From assembly GCA_002694095.1 (NCBI GenBank), contig NZLD01000042.1, forward strand, positions 5,120 to 12,157: a stretch of DNA of 7,038 nucleotides, in the 5' to 3' direction. This document shows, one piece after another, positions 1 through 6,639 of this stretch (the stretch's first letter is position 1; every line of letters starts with the position of its first letter). The stretch comes from Micrococcales bacterium. Its GTDB lineage: Bacteria; Actinomycetota; Actinomycetes; S36-B12. The notes below the pieces were generated by a model, which worked only from the letters and a program-made list of their open reading frames with translations, did no database searches and was not told the DNA's origin. A program made the translations under genes and the position numbers.

Positions 1-750
1 ATCGCGGCGGCGGCGGCGCTTGCCTGTCGAGCGAGTTTCTCCAACTCGGGGCAACTGTGCATCTCGATGGAGCGGATCTATGTCGATCAATCCATTGTCG
101 ATGAGTTTCTCGATGCCTTTGCCCGTCGAACACAGGCTTTGCGCATGTCGGCGCAGATCGGCTGGGGCGCTGATGTCGGGTCTCTGATATCGCAGCGTCA
201 ACGTGATCGGGTGGCTGCCCACGTGGAGAACGCGGTGACGCTCGGAGCCGACGTGATCGTGGGGGGTCAACCCCGACCGGACATCGGACCGTATTTCTTT
301 GAACCCACCATTCTCACCGGAGTGGACGAAGACATGGATGTCTGCCGTAGTGAAACCTTCGGACCCGTGGTGTCGGTGTATCCGGTGGGCTCGGACGCTG
401 AGGCTGTTGCCCGGGCCAACGACTCTGAGTACGGCTTGAACGCTGCCATTGCCAGCCGAGACACCCGGGCTGCCCGGGCCATGGCGCGATCTCTGCGGGC
501 GGGAACGGTCAACATCAACGAGGGGTACGCGGCCGCGTGGGCTAGCAAGCGAGCACCCATGGGTGGCATGGGTGCGTCGGGGCTGGGCAGGCGTCACGGC
601 GACGAAGGTCTATGGAAGTACACGGAGTCGCAAACCATCGCGACCCAGAGGGCGCTCGGCTTCGATCCACCCTTCGGGTGGTCAGACGAGCAATGGGGTG
701 ACACCCTTGCTCAAGCAATGGCTTTTATGAAGAACCTGGGATGGAAGTAG
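1..750 (+). CDS. gabD2: Succinate-semialdehyde dehydrogenase, GabD2 type (5'-truncated by window edge)
   Basis: NAD(P)-dependent aldehyde dehydrogenase, expected to oxidise succinic semialdehyde to succinate in the cytoplasm. The reading frame is open from base 1, so only the last 249 residues are present, about half of a family protein of roughly 510-520. The catalytic cysteine lies in the motif GQLCIS (TGC at 58-60, residue 20 of the fragment). Further on are the conserved ETFGPVVSVYP segment and the C-terminal stretch EGYAAAW..APMGGMGASGLGRRHG..GLWKYTESQTIAT, which matches mycobacterial GabD2 (Rv1731) as I recall it, including the final DPPFG. The Rossmann domain lies to the left of the window. 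The ATG at 67 is internal and not the start. A short (GCG)5 run at 4-18 encodes alanines before the catalytic loop. The choD-like gene follows after 8 bp. The aldehyde dehydrogenase family is certain; the exact substrate rests on similarity. Confidence 0.9.
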   Translation: MAAAAALACRASFSNSGQLCISMERIYVDQSIVDEFLDAFARRTQALRMSAQIGWGADVGSLISQRQRDRVAAHVENAVTLGADVIVGGQPRPDIGPYFFEPTILTGVDEDMDVCRSETFGPVVSVYPVGSDAEAVARANDSEYGLNAAIASRDTRAARAMARSLRAGTVNINEGYAAAWASKRAPMGGMGASGLGRRHGDEGLWKYTESQTIATQRALGFDPPFGWSDEQWGDTLAQAMAFMKNLGWK

Positions 751-754
751 GAGG
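749..754 (+). promoter_or_regulatory. Ribosome binding site that decides the choD start
   Basis: A perfect AGGAGG starts inside the TAG stop codon (748-750) of the aldehyde dehydrogenase and lies 4 bases before the ATG at 759. The alternative ATG at 741 would overlap the upstream gene and has no comparable site. This favours 759 and suggests translational coupling of the two genes. Confidence 0.7.
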
Positions 755-758
755 GCTG

Positions 759-2486
759 ATGGCGGCGCCTGTGAGTGACCCTGTGGTCTTCGACACCGAT
801 GTCGCAGTCATCGGGTCCGGCTTTGGCGGCTCGGTGACCGCTCTACGGCTTGCGGAAAAGAACTACCGTGTGACGGTTTTCGAAGCGGGTCGTCGCTTCG
901 CCGATCATGAGTTCGCTTCGACCTCGTGGGATCTTCGACGTTTCCTATGGGCTCCGATGCTCGGAATGTTCGGCATCCAACGTTTCCATGTGATGAAGGA
1001 CGTTGCCGTCCTTGCCGGTGCCGGTGTGGGTGGTGGATCCCTCGTGTATGCCAACACGCTCTACATCCCCGGAGGTCGTTTCTTCTCGGATCCGCAATGG
1101 TCCGACATCACGGATTGGGCTCGAGAACTCGCGCCCTACTACGACCAGGCCGGTCGCATGCTCGGCATCGAGGACAACCCTCGGATGACGCCCTCGGACA
1201 TTGTCATGAAGCAGGTGGCCGATGACATGGGAGTGGGGCACACCTTCCGCATGACGCCGGTGGGTGTCTACTTCGGCACCCCGGGTGTGACCGTCCCGGA
1301 TCCGTACTTCGGGGGGCGCGGACCCGCTCGAACAGGATGCATCGAGTGCGGTGAGTGCATGACCGGTTGTCGGTGGAACGCGAAGAACACGCTGCCCAAG
1401 AACTATCTGCACCTGGCCGAACTCGCCGGGGCGCGAATACTGCCGATGACCACGGTGATTGGCGTCGACCCGTTACCCGGCGGTGGGTACCGCATCGAGA
1501 CGAGGGCCACAGGGTCGCTCGGCAATCGCCTTCGCCGGTGGTTCACGGCCGAACACGTGGTGTTTGCTGCAGGCACATACAACACGCAGCGACTGCTCCA
1601 CAAGATGAAAGACGAAGGTCGGTTACCTCGCCTGTCGCCGATGCTCGGCCGCCTGTCGCGTACCAATTCAGAATCCATTCTCGGGGCGGTGGCTCAAACA
1701 ACCTCGGTGAGAGGAGCTGACTTCACCGAAGGAGTCGCCATCACATCGAGCTGGTACCCGGACGACAACACGCACGTCGAGCCCGTGCGCTACGGCAAAG
1801 GCTCAAACTCGATGGGGTTGCTGCAGTCCGTTCTCACCACACCTGTCGCCGGAGAACCTCGGTGGCGTGTGTGGCTCAGAGAGTTGGCCCGACAACCGGG
1901 AATCGTGCGGCAACTGCTGGACGTCCGCGGGTGGTCCGAGCGCACGGTGATCTCGTTGATCATGCAGCCGGTCGACAACTCGTTGACATTGACCGGCAAG
2001 CGACGTCGACTCGGCCCGTTCTCGCGGTGGCGGCTTACAACGGATCAAGATCAGTCCTCGCCGGCTCCCACCTACATGCCGGTTGCCCAGGATGTGGTCC
2101 GTCGTGTTGCGGACAAGATCGGCGGCATTCCCGGTTCGAGTGTTTTCGAAAACATCGACGCGGCGCTCACAGCCCACTTCGTCGGAGGGTGCGTGATCGG
2201 CGCCGACGCTGACGTTGGAGTGGTCGATGCCTACCACCGCGTCTTCGGATATCCGGGGATGCACATCGTGGATGGTTCGACAATCACCGCGAACTTGGGC
2301 GTCAATCCATCGCTGACCATCACCGCGCAGGCGGAACGAGCGATGGCGTTGTGGCCGAATAAGGGTGAGCCGGATGCCAGGCCCGACCTCGGCGCAGGCT
2401 ACGAGCCGGTCACTCCCATCGAGCCGGCCCGTCCGATAGTGCCGGCCGACGCGCCCGGATCCCTGCGCCTCCCGCTCGTAACGTGA
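759..2486 (+). CDS. choD: GMC-family FAD oxidoreductase, ChoD 'cholesterol oxidase' type
   Basis: A 575-residue cytoplasmic-looking flavoprotein with no signal peptide, close in length to the 578 residues of mycobacterial ChoD. The FAD-binding GSGFGGS glycine motif is at about residues 19-25, and EAGRRF at 42-47 is the usual acidic end of the second strand. GAGVGGGSLVYANTLY (about 87-102) is the GMC substrate/FAD loop. The likely catalytic pair is His473 (TAHFVGG) and Asn516 (GVNPSL), as in cholesterol oxidases. Residues 194-204 carry four cysteines spaced C-x2-C-x2-C-x3-C, a ferredoxin-like pattern also present in the mycobacterial protein. The C-terminus (ALWPNKGE, VPADAPG) matches ChoD. 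Family knowledge: some purified members oxidise cholesterol, but the in vivo role in mycobacteria is disputed, so sterol or another alcohol as substrate is inference. The start at 759 is preferred over 741 because of the AGGAGG at 749. It probably shares a transcript with gabD2. Confidence 0.88.
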   Translation: MAAPVSDPVVFDTDVAVIGSGFGGSVTALRLAEKNYRVTVFEAGRRFADHEFASTSWDLRRFLWAPMLGMFGIQRFHVMKDVAVLAGAGVGGGSLVYANTLYIPGGRFFSDPQWSDITDWARELAPYYDQAGRMLGIEDNPRMTPSDIVMKQVADDMGVGHTFRMTPVGVYFGTPGVTVPDPYFGGRGPARTGCIECGECMTGCRWNAKNTLPKNYLHLAELAGARILPMTTVIGVDPLPGGGYRIETRATGSLGNRLRRWFTAEHVVFAAGTYNTQRLLHKMKDEGRLPRLSPMLGRLSRTNSESILGAVAQTTSVRGADFTEGVAITSSWYPDDNTHVEPVRYGKGSNSMGLLQSVLTTPVAGEPRWRVWLRELARQPGIVRQLLDVRGWSERTVISLIMQPVDNSLTLTGKRRRLGPFSRWRLTTDQDQSSPAPTYMPVAQDVVRRVADKIGGIPGSSVFENIDAALTAHFVGGCVIGADADVGVVDAYHRVFGYPGMHIVDGSTITANLGVNPSLTITAQAERAMALWPNKGEPDARPDLGAGYEPVTPIEPARPIVPADAPGSLRLPLVT

Positions 2487-2537
2487 CGCTGAGATACCTG
2501 ACGTCGAGGTTTACGGGTTTTTCGATAGACGCGACGA

Positions 2538-2565
2538 GAGGGGCGGATCCGAAGATCCACCCCTC
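2538..2565 (-). terminator. UUCG-capped hairpin between convergent genes
   Basis: Two 12-base arms (2538-2549 and 2554-2565) pair with one imperfect position. Read on the minus strand that position is a G-U wobble and the loop is C(UUCG)G, one of the most stable RNA tetraloops. On the plus strand the same position is a C-A mismatch and the loop is CGAA. It lies 25 bases past the coxM stop and 51 bases past the choD stop. No U-tract follows on either strand, so it is either a U-less actinobacterial terminator or an mRNA 3'-end protector, acting mainly for the cox transcript. Confidence 0.7.
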
Positions 2566-2590
2566 CCGAACAGTGTTGCTGTGTCGCTGA

Positions 2591-3445
2591 CTACGAGGAG
2601 ATACCAGCCGCCGTTGCTACCGCCCGCTTGGTGAGCACCGTCACCAGATGCTTGCGGAACTCGACATCGGCATCCTCGTCGGCGAACGGCTCGAGACCGT
2701 CGGCCGCCTGAGCACATGCGGCCTCGATCTCGGCCATGCTGCTCGCGCCCACGAGCGCCTGCTCTGTGGCAGAGGCCCGCATCGGTGTGCCCCCGACATT
2801 CGCCAGGCCAATGCGCGCCTCGGCGATGGAGCCGGAGTCCATACGGACAGCAGCCCCGACACCGACGATGCTCCAGGCCTGCGCCGTGCGGTTGAACTTC
2901 TCGTAGTGCGATCCCCAACCGTCGTACTTCGGGAAGGAGGCGCTGACGAGAAGCTCGTCCTCGCCGACGGCCGTCTCGAACGGTCCGACAAAGAACTCCG
3001 CTGCCGGAACCGTGCGACGACCTCCGGGGCCGGCGATGGTGAACTCCGCGTCCAGAGCCAACGCCACCGGCGGTTGGTCTGCCCGCGGGTCCGCGTGTGC
3101 GAGGGCGCCGCCGACGGTGCCGCGATGACGAATCTGCGGGTCCGCGACTGTTGCTGTCGCTTGAGCGAGCAACGGCACGGACGAGGTCACCGCAGAATCG
3201 TTCATCACGGCGTGGTGGGTGGCTCCCGAGCCGATGACGACCCTGTCACCGGAGCCGTCGATGCTCTTGATCTCGTCGATGCCGGAGCAATCGACAACGA
3301 GCTCGGGTGCGTTCAGGCGCAGACGCAGTACGGGGAGGAGCGACTGCCCTCCGCCGAGCACCTTCGCGTCGTCGCTGCTGGCGAGTGCGGCGACCGCATC
3401 ATCGATGGTGGACGCCCTCGTGTAGCCAAAAGTTGCCGGAATCAT
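2591..3445 (-). CDS. coxM: CoxM-type FAD subunit of a molybdenum hydroxylase
   Basis: The 284-residue medium subunit of a heterotrimeric xanthine oxidase/CO dehydrogenase-family enzyme. It binds FAD and passes electrons from the iron-sulfur subunit to an acceptor. The two FAD signatures are visible: GGGQSLLP at about residues 31-38 (usual form AGGHSLLP) and RGTVGGALAHADPRAD at 108-123 (usual TIGG..AHADPAAD). FNRTAQAWSIVGVGAAV (184-200) and GLANVGGTPMRA (213-224) belong to the C-terminal CoxM domain. The length is normal for the family. Its ATG overlaps the coxL stop by 4 bases (ATGA), with AGGGAGG (plus 3452-3458) 6 bases upstream, so it is the last gene of a translationally coupled operon. 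The subunit role is clear; the substrate of the whole enzyme is not. Confidence 0.92.
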   Translation of the reverse strand: MIPATFGYTRASTIDDAVAALASSDDAKVLGGGQSLLPVLRLRLNAPELVVDCSGIDEIKSIDGSGDRVVIGSGATHHAVMNDSAVTSSVPLLAQATATVADPQIRHRGTVGGALAHADPRADQPPVALALDAEFTIAGPGGRRTVPAAEFFVGPFETAVGEDELLVSASFPKYDGWGSHYEKFNRTAQAWSIVGVGAAVRMDSGSIAEARIGLANVGGTPMRASATEQALVGASSMAEIEAACAQAADGLEPFADEDADVEFRKHLVTVLTKRAVATAAGISS

Positions 3446-5811
3446 GCCTGGCCTCCCTTCGCTGCCTGAATGGCTTTCCAGACCGTCATCGGTGTCGCCG
3501 GCATTGCGACGTCGGTGACACCGAGTGGTCGAAGAGCGTCCACGACGCCGTTGATGATCGCCGGCGTGGATGCGATGGTTCCTGCCTCGCCGACACCTTT
3601 CGTCCCAAGCGGATGGGTCGTGGAGGGGGTCTCCGTGCGATCGGTGATGAACGACGGCAGATCCGGTGCCGCCGGGATCAGGTAAGTCGACAGGTTCGCG
3701 TTCAATGGCAAGCCGTCTTCGTCGTAGAAGGCCCCTTCGTACAGCGCCTGAGCGATGCCCTGAGCGAGGCCACCGTGCACCTGACCCTCGACGATCATCG
3801 GGTTGACCTGAACTCCGACGTCATCGACAGCCACGTACTTGCGTACTGTCACCTGTCCCGTCTCGGTGTCGACCTCCATCGCCGCCAGGTGTGTCCCGTG
3901 CGGGAAGGAGAAGTCCTCCGGGTCAACTGTCGCCTCTCCCTGCAGTGTCGGTTCGACACCATCGGGCAGGTTGTGGGCGGTAAACGCCTCGAAGGCAACC
4001 GCAGCCAACGGCTGTGACTTCTCCGGGTCTCCCTTGACGGAGAACTGCCCGTCAGCGAATTCAAGGTCTCCGGGGGAGCACTCGAGTTGGTGCGCGGCGA
4101 TGACTGTGGCCTTCTCGATGAGGTTGTCGGCGGCCTTCTTGATGGCCTGCCCACCGACAGCCAGCGAGCGCGACCCGTAGGTGTCCATCCCGTAGGGAGC
4201 GCGTCCGGTATCGCCGTGAACGACCTCGATGTCCTCCACCCCGATGCCCAGGATGCTGGCCGCAATCTGACTCCAGGCTGTCTCGTGACCCTGGCCATGG
4301 GGAGACGTTCCGGTGATCAGCTCTACTTTGCCGGTCGGAAGCATGCGGATTGTCGCGTGCTCCCACCCGCCGGCCACGTACTTTAGGGCACCCAGAGTTC
4401 GCGAGGGAGCCAAGCCGCACATCTCGGTGAAGGTGGAGATGCCGATGCCGAGTTGAACGGGGTCACCAGACTCCCGACGCCGCTGCTGCTCGGCCCGCAA
4501 CTCATCCATGCCGAAGAGGTCCATGGCTTTCGCGGTTGCGGCCTCGTAGTTGCCGGTGTCGTAGGTGAGCCCCGCCACCGTTGTGTAGGGGAATTCCTCA
4601 TGCGTGATCCAGTTCTTCTGGCGGAGCGCCATCGGATCCATGTCGAGTGCCGCGGCGAGTTCATCCATGATTCGCTCGATCGCGTACGTTGCTTCCGGTC
4701 GCCCAGCCCCGCGGTATGCGTCGGTGGGCGTGGTGCTCGTGAACACGCCCGTGCACTGGAAGTCGTAGGCATCCATCTTGTAGATCGCCGGGTACATGAA
4801 CATCCCGAGCAAGGGGGTGCCGGGGGTAATGATCTGCAGGTAGGCACCCATGTTGGCGAGGAGATCGACCTTGAGCCCGAGCAGGGTGCCGTCTTTCGTG
4901 GCAGCGATCTCGATGTCTTGGATCTGGTCGCGACCGTGGTGCGTGGCGACCATGTCCTCGCTCCGGCTTTCGGTCCACTTGACCGGACGGCCGAGTTTGC
5001 GCGCTATCTGGGTAACGAGGATTTCCTCGCGGTAGATCTGGAGCTTCCCGCCGAAGCCTCCGCCAACATCGGGAGCGACGATGCGCAGGTTGTTCTCGGG
5101 AATTCCCGTCACCAGCGCGATGAGGACGCGCAGAACGTGCGGAATCTGCGTCGATGACCAGACAGTTATCTCGTCGCTCATGCCCATGGGTGCCGCGACC
5201 ACGGAGCGGGGCTCCATGAAGGCGGGAATGAGGCGCTGGTTGATGAAGCGGCGCTTGACGACGACGTCGGCCTTCGCCTTGGCATCGTCGTAGCCGCCAC
5301 CGAGGTTGTATACGTAGCACTGGTTGGTGCCGGCGTCTTCGTGGAGGAGTGGCGAGTCCGGTGCCAGCGCGGCTTCCATATCCACGATCGCATCCAGCGG
5401 CTCGTACTCCACGTCGATCGCCTCGAGGGCGTCCGCCGCATGCTTGGCGTCCGTGGCGAGAACAACCGCGACGCAGTCGCCCACCTGACGCACCTTGCCT
5501 TTGGCGAGGGACGGGAAGTCCGGCATGACGATGTCATCGGTGACCGGCCACACGCAGGGAACGGAACCATTCAGGTCACCAAGTTCGTCTGCGCCGTACG
5601 CGGCCACGACATTGGGCTGCTGGAGAGCACCCGAGACGTCGAGTTTGGTGATGTTCGCGTGAGCGAACGGGCTGCGCAGGATCGCCATGTGCAGCGTCCC
5701 CGGCAACTGGATGTTGTCGGTCCAGTTGGTCCGACCGTGGAGGAGTTTGGCGTCCTCCTTGCGCTTGATGGGGCGACCAAGCGGCGTCGAGGTCTCGACG
5801 GTTTCGGTCAC
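3442..5811 (-). CDS. coxL: CoxL-type molybdopterin catalytic subunit, form II (AYRGAGR)
   Basis: The 789-residue catalytic subunit of a three-part molybdenum hydroxylase, normal in length for CoxL. It carries the Mo-molybdopterin cytosine dinucleotide site where the substrate is oxidised. Visible motifs are GGGFGGK at residues 250-256, AYRGAGR at 365-371, the cofactor loop GTSPHGQGHET at 501-511 (Gln507), and KGVGEAG near 738-744, with Glu742 the expected Mo-site glutamate. Family knowledge: genuine aerobic CO dehydrogenases (form I) have AYxCSFR here. AYRGAGR marks form II, the broad group that includes nicotine-ketone, caffeine and other hydroxylases, so CO oxidation is not supported. The start is GTG at 5811, overlapping the coxS stop as GTGA, with GGGAGG (plus 5818-5823) 6 bases upstream. 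No later start would keep the conserved N-terminal GRPIKRKEDAKLLHG. The strand order S-L-M also fits form II. The specific substrate is unknown. Confidence 0.92.
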   Translation of the reverse strand: MTETVETSTPLGRPIKRKEDAKLLHGRTNWTDNIQLPGTLHMAILRSPFAHANITKLDVSGALQQPNVVAAYGADELGDLNGSVPCVWPVTDDIVMPDFPSLAKGKVRQVGDCVAVVLATDAKHAADALEAIDVEYEPLDAIVDMEAALAPDSPLLHEDAGTNQCYVYNLGGGYDDAKAKADVVVKRRFINQRLIPAFMEPRSVVAAPMGMSDEITVWSSTQIPHVLRVLIALVTGIPENNLRIVAPDVGGGFGGKLQIYREEILVTQIARKLGRPVKWTESRSEDMVATHHGRDQIQDIEIAATKDGTLLGLKVDLLANMGAYLQIITPGTPLLGMFMYPAIYKMDAYDFQCTGVFTSTTPTDAYRGAGRPEATYAIERIMDELAAALDMDPMALRQKNWITHEEFPYTTVAGLTYDTGNYEAATAKAMDLFGMDELRAEQQRRRESGDPVQLGIGISTFTEMCGLAPSRTLGALKYVAGGWEHATIRMLPTGKVELITGTSPHGQGHETAWSQIAASILGIGVEDIEVVHGDTGRAPYGMDTYGSRSLAVGGQAIKKAADNLIEKATVIAAHQLECSPGDLEFADGQFSVKGDPEKSQPLAAVAFEAFTAHNLPDGVEPTLQGEATVDPEDFSFPHGTHLAAMEVDTETGQVTVRKYVAVDDVGVQVNPMIVEGQVHGGLAQGIAQALYEGAFYDEDGLPLNANLSTYLIPAAPDLPSFITDRTETPSTTHPLGTKGVGEAGTIASTPAIINGVVDALRPLGVTDVAMPATPMTVWKAIQAAKGGQA

Positions 5812-6281
5812 TTCGCACCTCCCATGAGTTCAGCAGCTTTCTCCACTGAGCGAACGATGTTGTGGTAGCCGGTGCAACGGCAGAGGTTGCCCTCGATGCC
5901 TTCGCGGATCTCGGCCTCGGACGGGTTGGGGTTCTCTCCGAGAAGGTCGATGGTGGACATGACCATGCCGGGGGTGCAGTAGCCGCACTGCAGGCCGTGG
6001 CATTCCTTGAAAGCGGTCTGGACTGGGTGCCAGTCGTCACCGTCGGAGATGCCCTGAATGGTCGTTACTGCGGCGCCGTCAGCCTGAACGGCGAGAACAC
6101 TGCACGACTTCACGCTGCGGCCATCGAGCAGCACGGTGCACGCTCCGCAATTAGAGGTGTCGCACCCGACGACGGTACCGACCTTTCCTAACTCTTCACG
6201 CAGCCAGTGAACGAGGAGAGTGCGCGGTTCGACATCGCCCTCGTACTGGTTGCCATCCACATTCACAGAAATGTGCTCCAT
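5808..6281 (-). CDS. coxS: CoxS-type [2Fe-2S] subunit of a molybdenum hydroxylase
   Basis: The small iron-sulfur subunit that carries electrons from the Mo centre of CoxL to the FAD of CoxM. With the start chosen here it has 157 residues. The N-terminal plant-ferredoxin cluster uses Cys40, Cys45, Cys48 and Cys60 ([10 protein letters not shown]...SC). The C-terminal cluster, unique to this family, uses Cys99, Cys102, Cys134 and Cys136 (QCGYCTPGM...NLCRCTGY). All eight ligands are present. The frame extends upstream to an ATG at 6308 (166 residues), but the ATG at 6281 has AAGGAAGGG (plus 6288-6296) 6 bases before it and begins directly with the ferredoxin fold ([10 protein letters not shown]), while 6308 has no clear site. 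It is the first gene of the coxSLM operon and its stop overlaps the coxL GTG. Confidence 0.92.
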   Translation of the reverse strand: MEHISVNVDGNQYEGDVEPRTLLVHWLREELGKVGTVVGCDTSNCGACTVLLDGRSVKSCSVLAVQADGAAVTTIQGISDGDDWHPVQTAFKECHGLQCGYCTPGMVMSTIDLLGENPNPSEAEIREGIEGNLCRCTGYHNIVRSVEKAAELMGGAK

Positions 6282-6287
6282 GGATGT

Positions 6288-6296
6288 CCCTTCCTT
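6288..6296 (-). promoter_or_regulatory. Ribosome binding site that decides the coxS start
   Basis: On the minus strand this reads AAGGAAGGG, 6 bases before the ATG at 6281. It falls inside the reading frame if the upstream ATG at 6308 is used, so it argues for the shorter 157-residue protein. Confidence 0.6.
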
Positions 6297-6344
6297 CGTA
6301 TTCGTCATAAGCGGTCTGCGAGAGGCAGGTCACCTCCGCGCACG

Positions 6345-6369
6345 ACCGATCGGTTGTGAGGAAACTCAC
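6345..6369. promoter_or_regulatory. Two adjacent dyads upstream of coxS, candidate operator
   Basis: ACCGATCGGT (6345-6354) is a perfect 10-base palindrome. One base later GTGAG-GAAA-CTCAC (6356-6369) is a perfect 5-base inverted repeat with a 4-base gap. They lie 64-88 bases before the coxS start, where a repressor or activator of the cox operon would bind. No regulator gene is in the window, so the role as operator is inference from position and symmetry. Confidence 0.35.
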
Positions 6370-6541
6370 GCTAGGAGCATTTCTGGATCTGCGCTCGATT
6401 TTGGTCAGACTCGGGTGAATTGGATCGAGCGGCGAGTGCACCCACCCGACAGGCGTGGAACGGGGCAGGCAGGGCGGAGCGCAGTTTCGGAGTCGTTGGG
6501 GTTGCTGAGGTGGTTGCGACTGTTGGGGTCCATGGGATTGT

Positions 6542-6604
6542 GGGCATGGGCATGGGCATGGGCATAGGCATAGGCATAGGCATAGGCATAGGCATAGGCA
6601 TAGG
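6542..6604. repeat. Hexanucleotide microsatellite (RGGCAT)10 with G-quadruplex motif
   Basis: Ten perfect-length hexamer units in tandem: four GGGCAT (6542-6565) followed by six AGGCAT (6566-6601) and a partial AGG. The four GGG runs at 6542, 6548, 6554 and 6560, separated each time by CAT, satisfy the canonical G3N3 intramolecular quadruplex pattern on the plus strand. The tract ends about 36 bases before the proposed dispanin start. Such tracts change length by slippage; a six-base unit would alter spacing by whole units. Confidence 0.95.
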
Positions 6605-6639
6605 TCTTGGTTCGGGGACGGCCGGTCGTGAGGGGCCTA

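Larger units (their letters stand above)
6282..6639. other. Divergent intergenic region between coxS and the dispanin gene
   Basis: About 358 bases without a convincing gene. Near coxS it holds the coxS ribosome binding site and two adjacent inverted repeats (6345-6354 and 6356-6369). The middle (about 6430-6540) is G-rich on the plus strand, and the far part is a hexanucleotide repeat (6542-6604). Promoters for both directions are expected here, but I found no -35/-10 pair with good spacing. Minus-strand TAGCGT (plus 6371-6376) could be a TAnnnT -10 without a recognisable -35. Open frames crossing the repeat on both strands encode only Gly-Met/Gly-Ile, Met-Pro or Ala-Tyr/Ala-His dipeptide runs and are best read as by-products of the repeat. 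Confidence 0.7.

Noticed and set aside
4..18. (GCG)5 run as a functional repeat
   Set aside because: It is in frame, encodes alanines in a helix where the family tolerates Ala, and is short for GC-rich DNA.
2510..2525. T-run after choD (GGGTTTTTCG) as an intrinsic terminator for choD
   Set aside because: Only a 4-base stem (ACCT/AGGT) could be drawn upstream of it, too weak to support a terminator.
2648..3469. Long plus-strand frame of 273 residues antisense to coxM
   Set aside because: It mirrors the GC-rich third-position bias of coxM, gives an Arg/Ala/Gly-rich product without motifs, and coxM itself has clear FAD-binding signatures.
3442..5811. CoxL as xanthine dehydrogenase acting with guaA in purine metabolism
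   Set aside because: The active-site loop is AYRGAGR and the enzyme is split into three subunits. Purine-type enzymes have an AFRGFG-like loop. Proximity to guaA alone is not evidence.
3442..5811. CoxL as a genuine aerobic CO dehydrogenase (form I)
   Set aside because: The AYxCSFR loop with its Cu-binding cysteine is missing and the gene order is S-L-M, not M-S-L.
6301..6450. Search for a sigma-70 type -35/-10 pair for coxS
   Set aside because: CTGACC and TAGCGT are present on the minus strand but about 29 bases apart, too far for a standard promoter; no promoter feature was called.
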